Shown: positions 1 to 9,433 of the stretch, one piece after another
Layout: the number at the start of each line of letters is the position of its first letter
Position numbering within the stretch: position 1 is the stretch's first letter
Source of the DNA: Cytidiella melzeri
Taxonomy: Eukaryota > Basidiomycota > Agaricomycetes > Polyporales > Irpicaceae
Direction of reading: 5' to 3'
Assembly (NCBI GenBank): GCA_022592445.1
Contig: JABYQR010000479.1
Location: 1 to 28,600, forward strand
Length of the DNA: 28,600 nucleotides
The notes under the pieces: model-generated
What the model was told of the DNA's origin: nothing
Databases searched by the model: none
Seen by the model: the letters and a program-made list of their open reading frames with translations, nothing else
Made by a program: the position numbers and the translations under genes

Positions 1-944
1 CACTTGCAGCAACTTGGTTTGGTCCCTTGGGGCTGGCACATGGACCACCGGGGCCTTGGGCTTTGCGTGGGCCGAGGGCTCGTGGGCCAAGGGCTGTGGC
101 TTAGTGGGAGAGGTTGTGTGGCCCTGGGGCTGTCCTGCCGGAGCAGCGGGTGCCGCCGTGGCCGTTGTGTACAGCCCCATAGGAACTGGGGTTGGCTGTG
201 CCGGAGTGCCCCTGGTACAGAACTCGAAGACCTTTGTAATTGCCAGAGCAGACTCTGCGGGAATGTGGCTGTTGCAGGCCTTCATGAGAGGGCTGATGGC
301 GCTGATTTTCTCCCAGTCCCAGTCACGCAGGATGGCGTAGGGGTCCTGGACACGCTGTGCTTCATTGACCAAGGCCTGTTGCTTTGTAGGTTGCTCCTTG
401 CCAAAAATGGCTGGGGTTGCAGGACACTTCTTGCCCTTACCCCCCGTCAGATTCTTGTCCGGGTTAGGCGCGTGGATGGAGGCAAATATCCCGTTCGGCT
501 GAGGAGGGGATGCCTGGCCTTTGTGCCACTGGTCAACAAGCGATGACACCTTGGCAGAGATGCCCGTGATGTGTTCCATTAGGACAGAGTCGTTGGAGGG
601 GACAGCGGCCTCAGCCGTCTCCACTCGCTTGGCCATGGCACAGATTTGTTCCAGGAGTGCAACGCGCCGCGCCTCACGGTCACGGACAATGGATGAGAAG
701 AGCATTCGTAGTTGGCCATCATGGGGCTGGATGTGATCGCCCAAAATGCAAACAGCTCACCTAAGCGTTAGGAGAAGGTGCTCACAACAGATCTAATGTC
801 TGGCGCCAGCTTCCTGATCCTATGGTTGAGAAGATCGCTCATGGCAATCATGTTGAACTGTATGGACAGAAACTGGTCGGCAGTTTCCACGAGGAAATCC
901 GAGACCGACGCAGGCGTAGGGTCAGGTGGGATGAGATCAGGCAT
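1..944 (-). CDS. Spliced gene of unknown function, 5' part, runs off left edge
   Basis: Reading leftward, an ATG at 944-942 opens a 53-codon exon (944-786). A 59-nt intron follows (785-727, GTGAGC..CCAG, with an internal CTAAC), then an open exon of 242 codons from 726 to base 1 with no stop, so at least 295 residues are visible and the gene continues outside the window. The exons join in phase 0. The first 130 residues are helical and charged (LLNHRIRKL, then a run rich in R, E and A) and could form a coiled coil. The middle has a PYAILRDWDWEKI segment. The visible C-terminal part is rich in Pro, Ala, Thr and His, like a disordered linker. I do not recognise the family. A retroelement first ORF (gag or LINE ORF1) is possible, given the neighbours, but no zinc knuckle is visible in this part. 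Confidence 0.6.
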
Positions 945-1107
945 GCTGAGCGCGAGTGAGTGGGTATTGGTGTTTTGGGAAAGCGAAGCTTGACACTAGA
1001 GGCCGGGGGGGATGTCAAGAGCAGCGTTTCAGTATGGGCATTGGGGTTCTTTAACATCGCAGTCACGTGCGGACAAAGGCCGACTGAGTGTGAAAGGATG
1101 TAAAGGA

Positions 1108-1116
1108 GATATATTT
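1108..1116 (-). promoter_or_regulatory. TATA-like box upstream of the left-edge gene
   Basis: AAATATATC on the minus strand lies about 165 nt upstream of the ATG at 944, a plausible core promoter. At least one upstream ATG lies in the predicted leader (about 1058), so the true start could differ. Confidence 0.35.
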
Positions 1117-1159
1117 GTGGTACTACGCCACTGTACAAGGGCCATACAGTGCACAACGA

Positions 1160-1575
1160 AAGATTGTACGCTACCGTAAGCTCCTTTGTTCTATCGAACC
1201 TTGAGGGGCCATGCCCCGCCTACCCACTGCCTGACACGGCCGCATAGCACTTCGTCCCCCCGTGGGGTGGGGACAAATCCAAGGTCCCACCGCCTGGACT
1301 GGTCCCGGCAGTGAATGTAAATCCGCACATGATTGCGCCGCCTCGTGAGGGCAGGTGCGTGGGTGCCCAGAGGGCACAGCAGGGGACGCTGCATGACTCC
1401 CTCCGGCTTGGGTTGTTGCAGCGTTGGTCTCCACAAGACCTAAGCTGCAGAGCGGTCTAATGGGCCTTGGGACCTCGATGGAGGTGGTTTTGGAAAGGAA
1501 GGGGGAAGGGGGATGCACGAAGGAATGGACTAGCTCAGACGGTGTGGGCGCCTAACTAGGATGGTGGTGGTTTGA
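1160..1575. other. GC-rich stretch without a convincing gene
   Basis: Rich in G and C with short self-complementary pieces, for example GGGGCCATGCCCC near 1204-1216. The open frames here on the minus strand lack motifs, introns or a plausible composition. I see nothing I can name. Confidence 0.4.
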
Positions 1576-1582
1576 AGTCAAC

Positions 1583-3530
1583 ATGTGTTGCAATAAGAGT
1601 GGTCAGCGTAGGTCTGCAATCATTTCACACTTCGAGTCAATCGTTTTGCAACAGGATTTCCACCTCAAAAACCTCCAACTTTCATGGTATGGTCAAGCTG
1701 TCAATGAGCTGAGCCCTCGGCTTCTCAAGGAGGTTGCATAGGAGCTGTGCAAAGCTGGATGTTGCGTGGAATTTCTCATGCTACACAAGAGCTTTCCTTG
1801 CGTGGACCGTGCCCAACGCAATTAAGAATGGATGCAATGCTTCCAGGACATCTTCCCCGGACATTGCATGTTCCATTTCGCCCATCTGCCAACCTCAAAT
1901 GCAGGTCTTGCTGCGGAGGCCATTCTTGAACGGCAAAAATTGCTGGAAGGTTTACGACGTCTCATGCTGTCCTGGCCACAAGTGCCATTGGAGCTGCAGG
2001 TTTCATCTTTGCTAGAGGCATGCGTTTACACCAACCACCTCAAGAAGATAGAAGCAGCCATTGCGGAATTCTACGTTGTGAGTTTCTTCTGTTACTCCGG
2101 TTGTGCCGCAATTCTTCCTCGTCATCTTCCTGCAACCATTGTTGTTTGTTGTTGTTGTCTTGTTGCCCGTGGTATTTTCCCACATTGTCAACATTTGTAT
2201 CATAAAACTGCTATCTGCTACTGTCTAGTTCGCTATGAAGGCACACCCCCCACCACACAGATTGTGGTCCCCATAAGCCTAGCAGTGATCACTTCAGAAG
2301 TTGGGAATTATCTTCACCAACACAAAACGTGCAAGCTCAGTGTGCTCATGCGTTCGAGAGCAATTCAGTTGTGAGTTGCTTATACCAGTGACAAGCGGTC
2401 AATGCCGTGGAAGGGCTCAAGTGACAATTGCTGATCTCTTGTTGACAGGTTCCTTTCTTCTAAGTGCTGACAGAGCGTGTTCAAAGCTATCCCAGGGTCA
2501 TACATAGAAGCTAGATATGTTTGCGCTTCAATGTTTTCACTGAACTGGCTGACACATTTGCCCTTCTTGCATAGCATGTGTTTGTATACTTTGACAACTG
2601 ACACATTGCAGCATCTGGTGAGTTTACACTTGCACGTATAAATATAAATCAATGGACTGATGTTGTGTCAGGCTCCATTCGAACTGAGATGGGCAGGCCA
2701 TTGTGGTCTACCAAATTCGCTCCGCCCAGTCCACTTGTTCCGCTTACAAGCAATTTCCCCCAAGATGAACTCCCACCTTTGGTCGACGAGAGCACACCAC
2801 TGCCCCCAAGCGCAATTAGCGGGGACAGGAGTTCCCCTGCACTTCAAGATGATGTAAAGTATAGACATATCTGTTACATGCTGGTTTCTGACTGCTATCT
2901 AGGACGTCCTGCCCTCTGTGAACAATGATGTCTCAAGATCCTATGCTGTTCACCTCTCACGCATGCTTGGCACATTGCACAGCACAGAGTACAATGCCGC
3001 ACAACGTAGCCACACAATCATTGTTGGCTTGTTATGTGTTCTACAGATACTGCAACGCTACATTGTGGCCATGAGGCACCGCGTGGAATTACCACGATTT
3101 TGGTCTTTGATACCGTCCCTCAGCAACTTCAATCTTTGAAACCAAGAGATGATTGAATGTCCTGCGGCCCTCGTGGTAAAATGGTGCAGGGAACACTCCA
3201 CTGTATGTACTATTCAGTACCAGCTGTTGGGACTACGTTGCTTATTTCTCTGTTACAGCAAGCTGACAATACAATGCGCGAGTTATTCAAAGATTCTCAG
3301 AAGTATTTTATTGCCCAGCATCGGCAAGCCCATTTTGTGGAGCAGTCGACTAGACTGTCACAGACACAGTGGGACACTGCATTTGGAGTGCAAGGTAAGT
3401 TAGTCTTCCATGGTTCAACTGCACTGAATCCGGACTGCGCTAACATGATCAACAGAGCTGGATTAAGCAAAGTCTGTACAGTGTCCAAGCAGTCCCCTGT
3501 ATGCTATGAGGCAGCTGTATTTGACTGACT
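1583..3530 (+). pseudogene. Decayed multi-exon gene, family not recognised
   Basis: A protein-like reading begins at the ATG at 1583 and runs to 2077, broken by in-frame stops at 1739-1741 (TAG) and 1823-1825 (TAA). It contains the segments CVEFLMLHKSFP and LLEACVYTNHLKKIEAAIAEFY-like helices. Plausible introns follow at 2078-2228 (GTGAGT..GTCTAG), 2371-2448 (GTGAGT..TTGACAG) and 2854-2902 (GTAAAG..ATCTAG). Further exon-like blocks are about 2671-2853 (GSIRTEMGRPLWSTKFAPP, then a Pro/Ser-rich run), 2903-3139 (NNDVSRSYAVHLSRMLG, stop TGA at 3137) and 3157-3394 (ADNTMRELFKDSQKYF; donor GTAAGT at 3395). The number of good splice sites argues for a once-real gene, or two adjacent ones. The stops and phase problems argue that it is dead. 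No catalytic motif is evident. It may be part of the same mobile unit as the hAT remnant that follows, but this is inference. Confidence 0.45.
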
Positions 3531-3617
3531 GGTTGCCAGTCCTCCATATAAATAGATTCGAGGTTGACAGCGATACTGCAGTGCCTCCTGAGGCTTCATA
3601 TTCTCTGTTTTCCTACC

Positions 3618-3641
3618 CTCTCTCTCTCTCTCTCTCTCTCT
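3618..3641. repeat. (CT)n microsatellite
   Basis: About twelve uninterrupted CT dinucleotides followed by a T-rich run. It lies between the decayed gene to the left and the hAT remnant to the right, and is polypyrimidine on the plus strand, as in an intron or leader. Confidence 0.9.
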
Positions 3642-3678
3642 TTTTCTTTGTAGCTGATTTCTTCAATAGTCACTTATC

Positions 3679-5885
3679 ATGGCCCAACATCAAAAAGCAG
3701 GTGGCACTAGAAACCCCATCACGTCCCGCAGTGAGTCTACGAGACGTACGTGTATGCATTTCAGACCTAGGACTGCTAACTCACTGGCTGTTCCCTCCAG
3801 GCAAACGACCAGCACGCTTGAGCAGCCACTTGCAGAGGACCCATGTTGAGGCATTGCCGGACAACGAGGGCGAGTACATTGATATTGAGGCCGGCTTATC
3901 CAGTTTAGAAGGGGAGGAGGAGGAGGAAGAGGATGAGGCCACTCCAACAAGAGTGCCAATCCACTCAAGCCAGAGAGGAGATCACTTCTCCGAGGCTCAC
4001 ACGAGCCACAACATTACCTGTCACGTAGCACGGCAATGCAGGACGTTTGCCCAACCTCCCGCATGGCAACTCAGGCTATTCCCACCCTCCCACACGGCGA
4101 CTCAGGCTGTTGACCCATCCTCCCGCACAGCGGCTCAGGCTGTTTGCCTGCCCTCTCGCATGGCAGTTTTGTGGTTGTTGCAGCAGTCACAGTCCCGTCA
4201 AGGCGGCTGTGAAGCCACCGTGACTGCACACAGGTTGCAACCCGCACAGGAGGTTGTTCAAGGAGAAGCACCAGCTAAGACCTGTTCTTTCTCTTGCACC
4301 ACCTGCTCTACAATGTTGCAAGCAACTTGCCAACAGCCCGCCCAGCATCCTTCTCCACTGCCGCCTTCACCAGCGCAGCCTATCACACCTCCTCCGCAAA
4401 CTGCTGCCGCAAAGGGTAAGGGTAAGGCTGTCCCCAGGCACGTGAATCCTCTCAAGACTCCAGCAAGAGTCCATCTCTGTCAGCCGCAACCTTTCACAAT
4501 AGATGAGCTTTTGTCTGATTATGAACGCATCTCAGCGCAGGCATTGCCCCCAAAGCATTAACAACAGCCACAATCTGTCCATACTCCTCGAGCCCATTGT
4601 GGGGATCTACCACAGGCAGCACGACTCCGAAAGGAGAGGCAAAGAAGCAAGAAAGCCCTAGACATGCATCATTTCTTTACAAGGAGGATAGAGTACACTG
4701 GTACTTCAAGAGAATACGTGGACTCTTTGGTGACCTGCTGTAGGTCATGCCAGTGCATTCTTCTTTAGTATTCAAAGATCCACACTCACTTTACTTTGCT
4801 CAGCCCTGATGTAGTGTTGATGAAGGGGACAACAGGTGTATTTTTGGTCACAACCAGCAACACCACCCTGCGCAGCCATCTGACTCGCAACCACTTGAGG
4901 AGTACACAGACATTATTCACGCGGGTGGTTATACCCAGTACAAGAAGTACCTTGATCCCAAGAATCACATGGAAGACAAACCCTCGGATGTCCCCCCTTT
5001 CACTATTGCCAGATTCCACAGGTTCCTCGTCCGCCTACTCGCCGGCCAAGACATTGTGCGTGATCTCTCAACTCTGGTGCTTGACAGGCTAATACATTAC
5101 TAACTCGTATAGCCCCCCAACCTGTTGGTACGCAAGGCATTCCTGCAATTCATTTGTCTCCTCCGACCTGAGCTTACCGAAAGCAAAATCCAGCACAGCA
5201 CAAAAGGAAGAGAGCTGATTCTGTGCCAGTGGCTTGAGTGGTTCCACAAGGCAAAAAAGAAGCTTCAGGTAAGCCAGAAATGTTCATCCATGTCGGGTTA
5301 CTCATCATTGTGCTTAGGATGCTCCTGGCAAGATCTCCTATTGACATGCAATTTATGGTCGGCCCAAGATCAACGGTCTTTCATGGCAGTCACCGGCCAT
5401 TGGATAGAGGCGGACGCCGTGGGCAAGCTCAAAATGCGTTCAGTGCTCCTTGCATTCTGGAAGGTTGACGGAGAGCACACCGGCAAACAGCTTGGTGCAA
5501 TTATGATGGAGATAATACAGCAAGCAGGTATCACGGCTAAATTAAATAAATTTCTGAGAGATTACTCCACAAAAATGAACTCAAATACTGGTGCAAGGTC
5601 GGCCACGTTACCATGAACAATGCCGCAAATAATACAGCGATGATGGTTGCGCTCAAAGCATTGTTCCTCAAGCACAATATCAAGTTTGATGCGGAAGAAC
5701 GCCAGATTCACTGCTTTCCCCATATTGTCAACCTTGCCGCCAAGAGGTTCTTGAAGCAAGCTATCAAGATGGATCTGAGCAATCTTGACGAGGCCAACAA
5801 ACTCAATGAAGACAATTTGACGTACGCACAAGCTCTTTGTGACAATCCTGTCAACGCGGTGATACGCCCAGAAAACGGCTAGGCG
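3679..5885 (+). pseudogene. hAT-family transposase remnant
   Basis: hAT enzymes move DNA by cut-and-paste with an RNase H-like fold split by a helical insertion; fungal copies start with a BED zinc finger. Here, in order: a low-complexity N-terminal region from an ATG at 3679; an ALDMHHFFTRR segment near 4660; a BED-like block with CRSC (about 4740) and TLRSHLTRNH (about 4865-4895); FHRFLVRLLAGQDIV (about 5020-5060); DLWS-like NLWSAQDQ...FMAVTGHWIE (about 5350-5410); and NNAANNTAMM...CFPHIVNLAAKR (about 5612-5755), which matches the hAT pattern of an acidic/Asn motif followed by CxxH. An intron at about 5271-5319 (GTAAGC..CTTAG) looks usable. The copy is dead: frameshifts are needed near 4893 and 5335, there are in-frame stops upstream, and the similarity ends abruptly near 5880 before the C-terminal dimerisation region. 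Confidence 0.65.
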
Positions 5886-6430
5886 CAGAGACACAGCAGC
5901 AGCCAGCCATTTGCGCGGCCCGTGTTCTTCTGAGCGGTAAATCCCTCCACTTTCCCAGCGTTGCGGGCACGAGAGGTTCACCAAGGTCACGAGGAGTCTG
6001 CCAAGGATCCAAGGACTTGGCAAGGGGCAACAACCTGCCAGAAACATCCGTGGCCAAAACTTTGCACCAGATTCTAACTTGCAGACACACCCCTTTTGCG
6101 TTGGAGCATGGGCCGGCCAGCCACCAAGTGTTTCGGACGCGGGTCAGACCAACAATAGAAGAAAATTGACTTGCAGACCCCGTTTCAGGAAGACTCCTAT
6201 CACGCCACGCTGTGCGACTCTTGGACAGCGCCTCATCACCTGCTCGCGACAATTGGCGCCCCTTCAGCGTAAGGGCGCGCTCCGCTTCTCCGCGTCGACC
6301 AACACTGTGTCCTGCCGGGCGTTGACTCGCTGGTCATTTTGCCTCCGTGGACGGAAGTACTCTGCCACAGTATTTCCTCGCTCTTGCGTTTGGGTTTAGG
6401 ACAAAGAAGGAAAGGTTTAGGAGAAGGGTT
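5886..6430. other. Sequence of unknown origin between hAT remnant and next ORF
   Basis: GC-rich and without a convincing gene. It begins where hAT similarity stops, so a breakpoint or insertion boundary lies near 5880. A TGTCC at 6308 followed by a TATA box at 6437 could mark the start of an LTR, but I found no partner end, so this stays a guess. Confidence 0.3.
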
Positions 6431-6436
6431 TATAGG

Positions 6437-6447
6437 TATATAAAAGG
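6437..6447 (+). promoter_or_regulatory. TATA box for the cysteine-rich ORF
   Basis: TATATAAAAGG, preceded by a purine-rich GGTTTAGG-like stretch. It lies about 157 nt upstream of the ATG at 6594, with a pyrimidine-rich leader between. Confidence 0.5.
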
Positions 6448-6593
6448 TGTTGCCTGTAATGCATAGAAAATCAATCAATCCCCGCCTCAGTTCTCAGAGT
6501 TTCTTTACGCTTTGTGCTCGCGTCGGGGGAGTCTCTTTGCACCAAAAGCTGTAGCCTCTCCTGTGTTGCTTCATTGCACCTTTCTCTACGTTT

Positions 6594-7118
6594 ATGTCCG
6601 CTGCACCTACCATCAACAACCTGCCTTGTGTTTGCCGTTATTGTCCAACAGTTCCCCGCTTACCAGACGGTTGCTGCCCATACTGCCTGCGCCGCAAGGT
6701 TCTTCGCCGCTACCCTATTATCCCCGCGCCTACGCCGCCGCCTGAACCCTCAGTAGCACCTACGGTCTCCCCTGAAAGATCTACTCCTAAATCACCCTTG
6801 CCAGCATTGTCCGTCGCCTCCGTTGCGGACTCGCTTGACAACTGCTCTTATTGCGACACTCAGAGCAACCACCCAATTCCCCTGCGCTCAGGACCTTTTG
6901 TTCCGCTCGACTGCAATTGCCCGCGCACGCCGCACCCAGACTGTTGGCTTTCCCCGGACTTTGAAGGCGAGAACCACGAGTGCAAACTTGTACAGTTCAA
7001 TCTCACGAGCTCCACCAACGTCGTTGTTGGCCACACATTTGCTTGCAATACACATTGCCTCTCGGGAGGTGTTGTTCTGCACTATTGCTCCTGCGAGCAG
7101 TCTATCAAGTCAAATTGA
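6594..7118 (+). CDS. Cysteine-rich small protein, unknown function (174 aa)
   Basis: Single open frame of 174 codons plus stop, starting with ATGTCC after a CT-rich leader. Two Cys clusters sit at the N-terminus: C12, C14 and C17, then C27, C28 and C31 followed by the basic LRRK. This spacing could hold a zinc ion in a short ribbon or knuckle. Residues about 45-75 are rich in Pro, Ser and Thr. More Cys pairs follow in the middle (CSYC) and near the C-terminus (HYCSCEQ). No signal peptide or membrane span is clear. The position downstream of a strong TATA box and between mobile elements suggests either a retroelement leader ORF or a small secreted or zinc-binding fungal protein. I do not recognise a family; it could also be a chance frame in a GC-rich leader. 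Confidence 0.4.
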   Translation: MSAAPTINNLPCVCRYCPTVPRLPDGCCPYCLRRKVLRRYPIIPAPTPPPEPSVAPTVSPERSTPKSPLPALSVASVADSLDNCSYCDTQSNHPIPLRSGPFVPLDCNCPRTPHPDCWLSPDFEGENHECKLVQFNLTSSTNVVVGHTFACNTHCLSGGVVLHYCSCEQSIKSN

Positions 7119-7129
7119 CTGCGGTCTCA

Positions 7130-7345
7130 TATAGCCTTACGCTGCGTTTCGCGCTACAATAGTTCATCTTTCATTTGCGTCTCTTTTGGTTTTGTTGCAC
7201 TGCGTCTACTTCTTACCTGCGTTATTTTACTGCATTATTGCGTCTGCAATTCACCTTCACTGCGTCAAGCCTACTGCGTTCTCTTTCACTGCACCCGCGT
7301 TTTACAGCAACCACTTTCATCTTCATCAGCGACCGCGTTTTGTGT
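7130..7345. repeat. Degenerate TGCGT-rich short tandem region
   Basis: CTGCGT, TTGCGT or CCGCGT recurs roughly every 16-30 bp from about 7140 to 7335, separated by pyrimidine-rich spacers. The pattern is irregular and the unit is not conserved outside the core. No gene is apparent from 7130 to 7690. Confidence 0.4.
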
Positions 7346-7699
7346 TTGAGATTTGTACCACATCTGCTTTTACCATCTGTGTCTTTCTGCGCGCTGCCTT
7401 TACTACAAGTCTCGACATATCACGCATGTTTCTCTTCAAGCCACGCTAAAACTCTTTCACCTTCACCGCGCCGACTATCCTCTTTTGCCCGCAATACGCG
7501 TGGTATTTTGACCAATTAGCTCAATTCAAACAAAACCTATATCATAAACCTTGTTGCTCTTTGCAGCACAGGTGAACTAGGACTCTAAGACCACCTCAAA
7601 CACTTTTACACTTCCGCGCTCCCACGCCCTTACACTTCTATTGCCACTTCGTGGTTGGTAGTGTTGTCTTTAGGGTTGTAATTAGTTTTGGAGCGTACC

Positions 7700-8037
7700 T
7701 CAGTGTTTCACCGGTGAGATTTCCGGTATGGTTTTGGGGATAGCAGGAACAGGGACGGCAGTGATGATTTCGGGTAAAACTGGTGTGACTAAACTGGTAT
7801 CAAGTTCTGGAACTTCAACTTCTCCAGGAACTTCGACAATCAACGGTATTTGACTGTTATTGCAGGGTACGTAACCAGAGTATTGTTGTCCTTCTCTGAA
7901 GTGACGAGATACTGGTGCCAACCGTTGACTTCAATTTGGACACGGCTGTTGTTTGCAGACTTCGATATACTCGTGATCCTCTTTGTTATTGTGGCAATCC
8001 TGAAGATTGTTGGGATCAAAGACGTGGAGTAGATTAT
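7700..8037 (-). pseudogene. ORF trace downstream of ORF0 in element C
   Basis: One frame runs from about 8037 to the TGA at 7700-7702, with an internal TGA near 7930. The first part has CNNLLHVFD and KQQPCPN. The second part, about 70 codons, is rich in Val, Pro, Glu and Ile (repeated VPE/VPG). It occupies the place where gag begins in element A, whose corresponding leader also reads CNNCIHFF and KPCPN in one copy, which hints at common origin. Too short and broken for a firm call. Confidence 0.3.
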
Positions 8038-8059
8038 TGCACTCAATGATGACTATCTA

Positions 8060-8896
8060 TTACAAGGGAAGTTTTTCAAAGTATCCTCTGTCTGCTACAA
8101 ATGCAACTCTACTCTTAACTTCTGTCAACCTCTTGTGTAATTGCGTCAAGTTGATCTGCCCTACTGACTGCAGGCCCCAATTCAGTGCTTTGAGTTGGGC
8201 AGGCGTGCGCGTGGAGAGCACTCTCTCTGGGTGTTCTGCAAGGTATAGGAGTTTGTCGTTGAGGAGTAAGACCACCTTGGTCTGCAGATTGTTCCGATCA
8301 CGAGTGAGTTCAATCAGAATCTTGAGGTGTCTGGTAGTGGCCTCGACCTTTGGCTTGAGGATGCCAACTTAATCCTTGATCAAAAACTTGTGAATGTTGA
8401 GGGTAATTGGTTTCTGCGCGTCTAGTTGAGGTGGTGCGGGTGTACAGGAGACGCTCTGTGCGTCTGGGCAGATCCGGGAGATGCGGTCTTTGAGAGGTGG
8501 CTTCTCAATTTGGTCAGCGAGGGTTTGCGCACGTTCTGTGCGGGTGCATTCTTTGATGGACTAGTTGTCACAAGCAAACTTCTTGTGATCAAAGGCAGGG
8601 AGTCTGGTGCCAAGAGGGTGGTAGTGGGAACGACATGAGACGTAGGAAACAATGGCTTTGAGGTCCTTCTCTGTGTAGAGATGGGGGCAACCTTGCTTGC
8701 GCAGTTCCTGTCGAGCCTTGAAGAACAACTTGGGTACATTACAACGGATGTGTACGTCTTTGAGCACTACAACCACAAGGTGAGAGATAAGATCAAGGGT
8801 TCTGGCCAATACAACGTACTGGTAAACTGGGGAGACTAAACTTTTAAAACCCTTGGGGAAAGGAGGTGTGCGGTTGCGCGATGTCCAGGCGAGCAT
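8060..8896 (-). pseudogene. ORF0 of element C (conserved upstream ORF), two in-frame stops
   Basis: A single frame of 278 codons from ATG at 8896-8894 to the stop at 8060, broken only by a TAG near 8563 and a TAA near 8371. It aligns with the ORF0 of element A over most of its length. Shared landmarks in order: Gly-x-Pro-His followed by KDL and YVS near residues 80-95; KPI/KPV followed by VGI.KPK near residues 165-185; EL and a leucine-rich helix; then LNWG (LDWG in A) and a C-terminal helix ending in YFE. The primer-binding segment lies directly upstream, leaving a leader of only a few bases after it. Function unknown. The position before gag and conservation between divergent elements suggest an element-encoded accessory protein. 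I do not know an established family for it. Confidence 0.6.
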
Positions 8897-8900
8897 ACGG

Positions 8901-8911
8901 AGATTCTACCT
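8901..8911 (-). promoter_or_regulatory. Self-primer binding site of element C
   Basis: Minus strand AGGTAGAATCT, starting two bases (TT) after the LTR end TGACA. It is the exact reverse complement of AGATTCTACCT at 9141-9131, where the RNA should start. It has no TGG start as expected for a tRNA 3' end. Tf1-like self-priming is the best reading. Confidence 0.7.
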
Positions 8912-9063
8912 AATGTCAAGAACACAACCGAACTCTATGACGAGAGAGGAAGTGACGATGGGGAAGGAGGAACAACAAGCGAGCTTGCGTGGATGGTGAC
9001 AACAGGGCAAATGATAGTGAGGAGAGGGGGAGAGACGACGACAAGGGAGCAGCTGATAATGAG

Positions 9064-9118
9064 CTAAAGACCAGGTTATATTAGTACAGTGAGGGACTAG
9101 GTACAAGGTGGACGTTAC
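9064..9118 (-). other. Intron-like segment inside LTR C
   Basis: GTAACG at 9118, TACTAAT branch-like site at about 9086-9080, and CTTTAG ending at 9064 (55 nt). The 12-bp CCTGGTCTTTAG precedes both the donor and the cut at the acceptor, so removal would leave one copy of the repeat. Element A has the same layout. Confidence 0.5.
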
Positions 9119-9130
9119 CTAAAGACCAGG

Positions 9131-9141
9131 AGGTAGAATCT
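9131..9141 (-). promoter_or_regulatory. Predicted RNA 5' end / self-primer of element C
   Basis: AGATTCTACCT on the minus strand, 35 nt downstream of the TATA-like box at 9176. Complementary over 11 of 11 bases to the primer-binding segment at 8911-8901. Confidence 0.6.
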
Positions 9142-9250
9142 GAGGTCTTTAGGGAGCTACAGGGTGGGTTTATTTACATCTCAGACAAGGACCCCTGGTA
9201 CTGGGTCTGTACTCCTAACACTGCCGTGGGGACAGATGGTGTGCTATGGT

Positions 9251-9280
9251 GCGATGTTCTACAATGTTCCGCAATGTTCC
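9251..9280 (-). repeat. Three 10-bp direct repeats in LTR C
   Basis: On the plus strand GCGATGTTCT, ACAATGTTCC and GCAATGTTCC are back to back with exact 10-bp spacing, about one helical turn. They lie upstream of the TATA-like box and could bind a factor on one face of the helix. Confidence 0.6.
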
Positions 9281-9346
9281 AGCACCTTCTATGATCATGT
9301 GACCAGTCTGTCACATGCACTTGATCACATGCAGTAGCCATGTGTT

Positions 9347-9388
9347 ATCAATAAGATAAGATAAGGAAATCAATAAGATAAGATAAGG
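9347..9388 (-). repeat. Two 20-bp GATAAG-bearing repeats in LTR C
   Basis: A 20-bp sequence beginning ATCAATAAGATAAG occurs at 9347-9366 and 9369-9388, each holding two overlapping GATAAG units. GATAAG is the core site of fungal GATA factors (nitrogen, iron and light control), so these may be enhancer sites. Confidence 0.6.
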
Positions 9389-9433
9389 CAAATAAAAGGA
9401 AAAGAAAGGAAAAAAGTGTGCATGTGCGTGACA

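Larger units (their letters stand above)
7690..9433 (-). mobile_element. Ty3-type LTR retroelement C, 5' fragment, inserted in element A
   Basis: Contains, in minus-strand order, a complete 5' LTR (9433-8914), a self-complementary primer site (8911-8901), ORF0 (8896-8060, with stops) and an ORF trace that ends near 7700. No gag capsid, protease, RT, integrase or 3' LTR follows, so the element is truncated on its left. The right boundary is sharp: the element A reverse transcriptase/RNase H frame reads up to the VDAS motif and is then cut by the TGTCA of this LTR. C therefore landed in A. The other half of A is not in the window, so a deletion followed or accompanied the insertion. Confidence 0.75.
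8914..9433 (-). repeat. 5' LTR of element C (520 bp)
   Basis: Begins TGTCACGC at 9433 and ends TTGACA at 8914, giving TGTCA/TGACA inverted ends. It holds an upstream control region with two kinds of direct repeats (9251-9280 and 9347-9388), a TATA-like TAAATAAA at 9176-9169, a predicted RNA start near 9141, and an intron-like segment at 9118-9064. No second LTR is present, so target duplications cannot be checked. Confidence 0.7.

Noticed and set aside
4..546. Plus-strand frame of 180 codons at the left edge
   Set aside because: It is antisense to the better minus-strand exon 726-1, which has a good splice partner and protein-like composition.
1171..1518. Minus-strand 115-codon frame
   Set aside because: High GC composition gives long frames by chance; no motif, intron or homologous feature seen.
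5562..6252. Minus-strand frames opposite the hAT remnant
   Set aside because: Antisense shadows of the plus-strand transposase and of GC-rich sequence.
6254..6260. TGGCGCC as a tRNA primer-binding site
   Set aside because: Resembles a lysine-type primer site for a few bases, but no LTR end lies just before it and no gag or pol follows.
9241..9285. Heat shock element in LTR C
   Set aside because: The GTTCC/GGAAC repeats are all in the same direction and 10 bp apart, not the alternating 5-bp nGAAn array.
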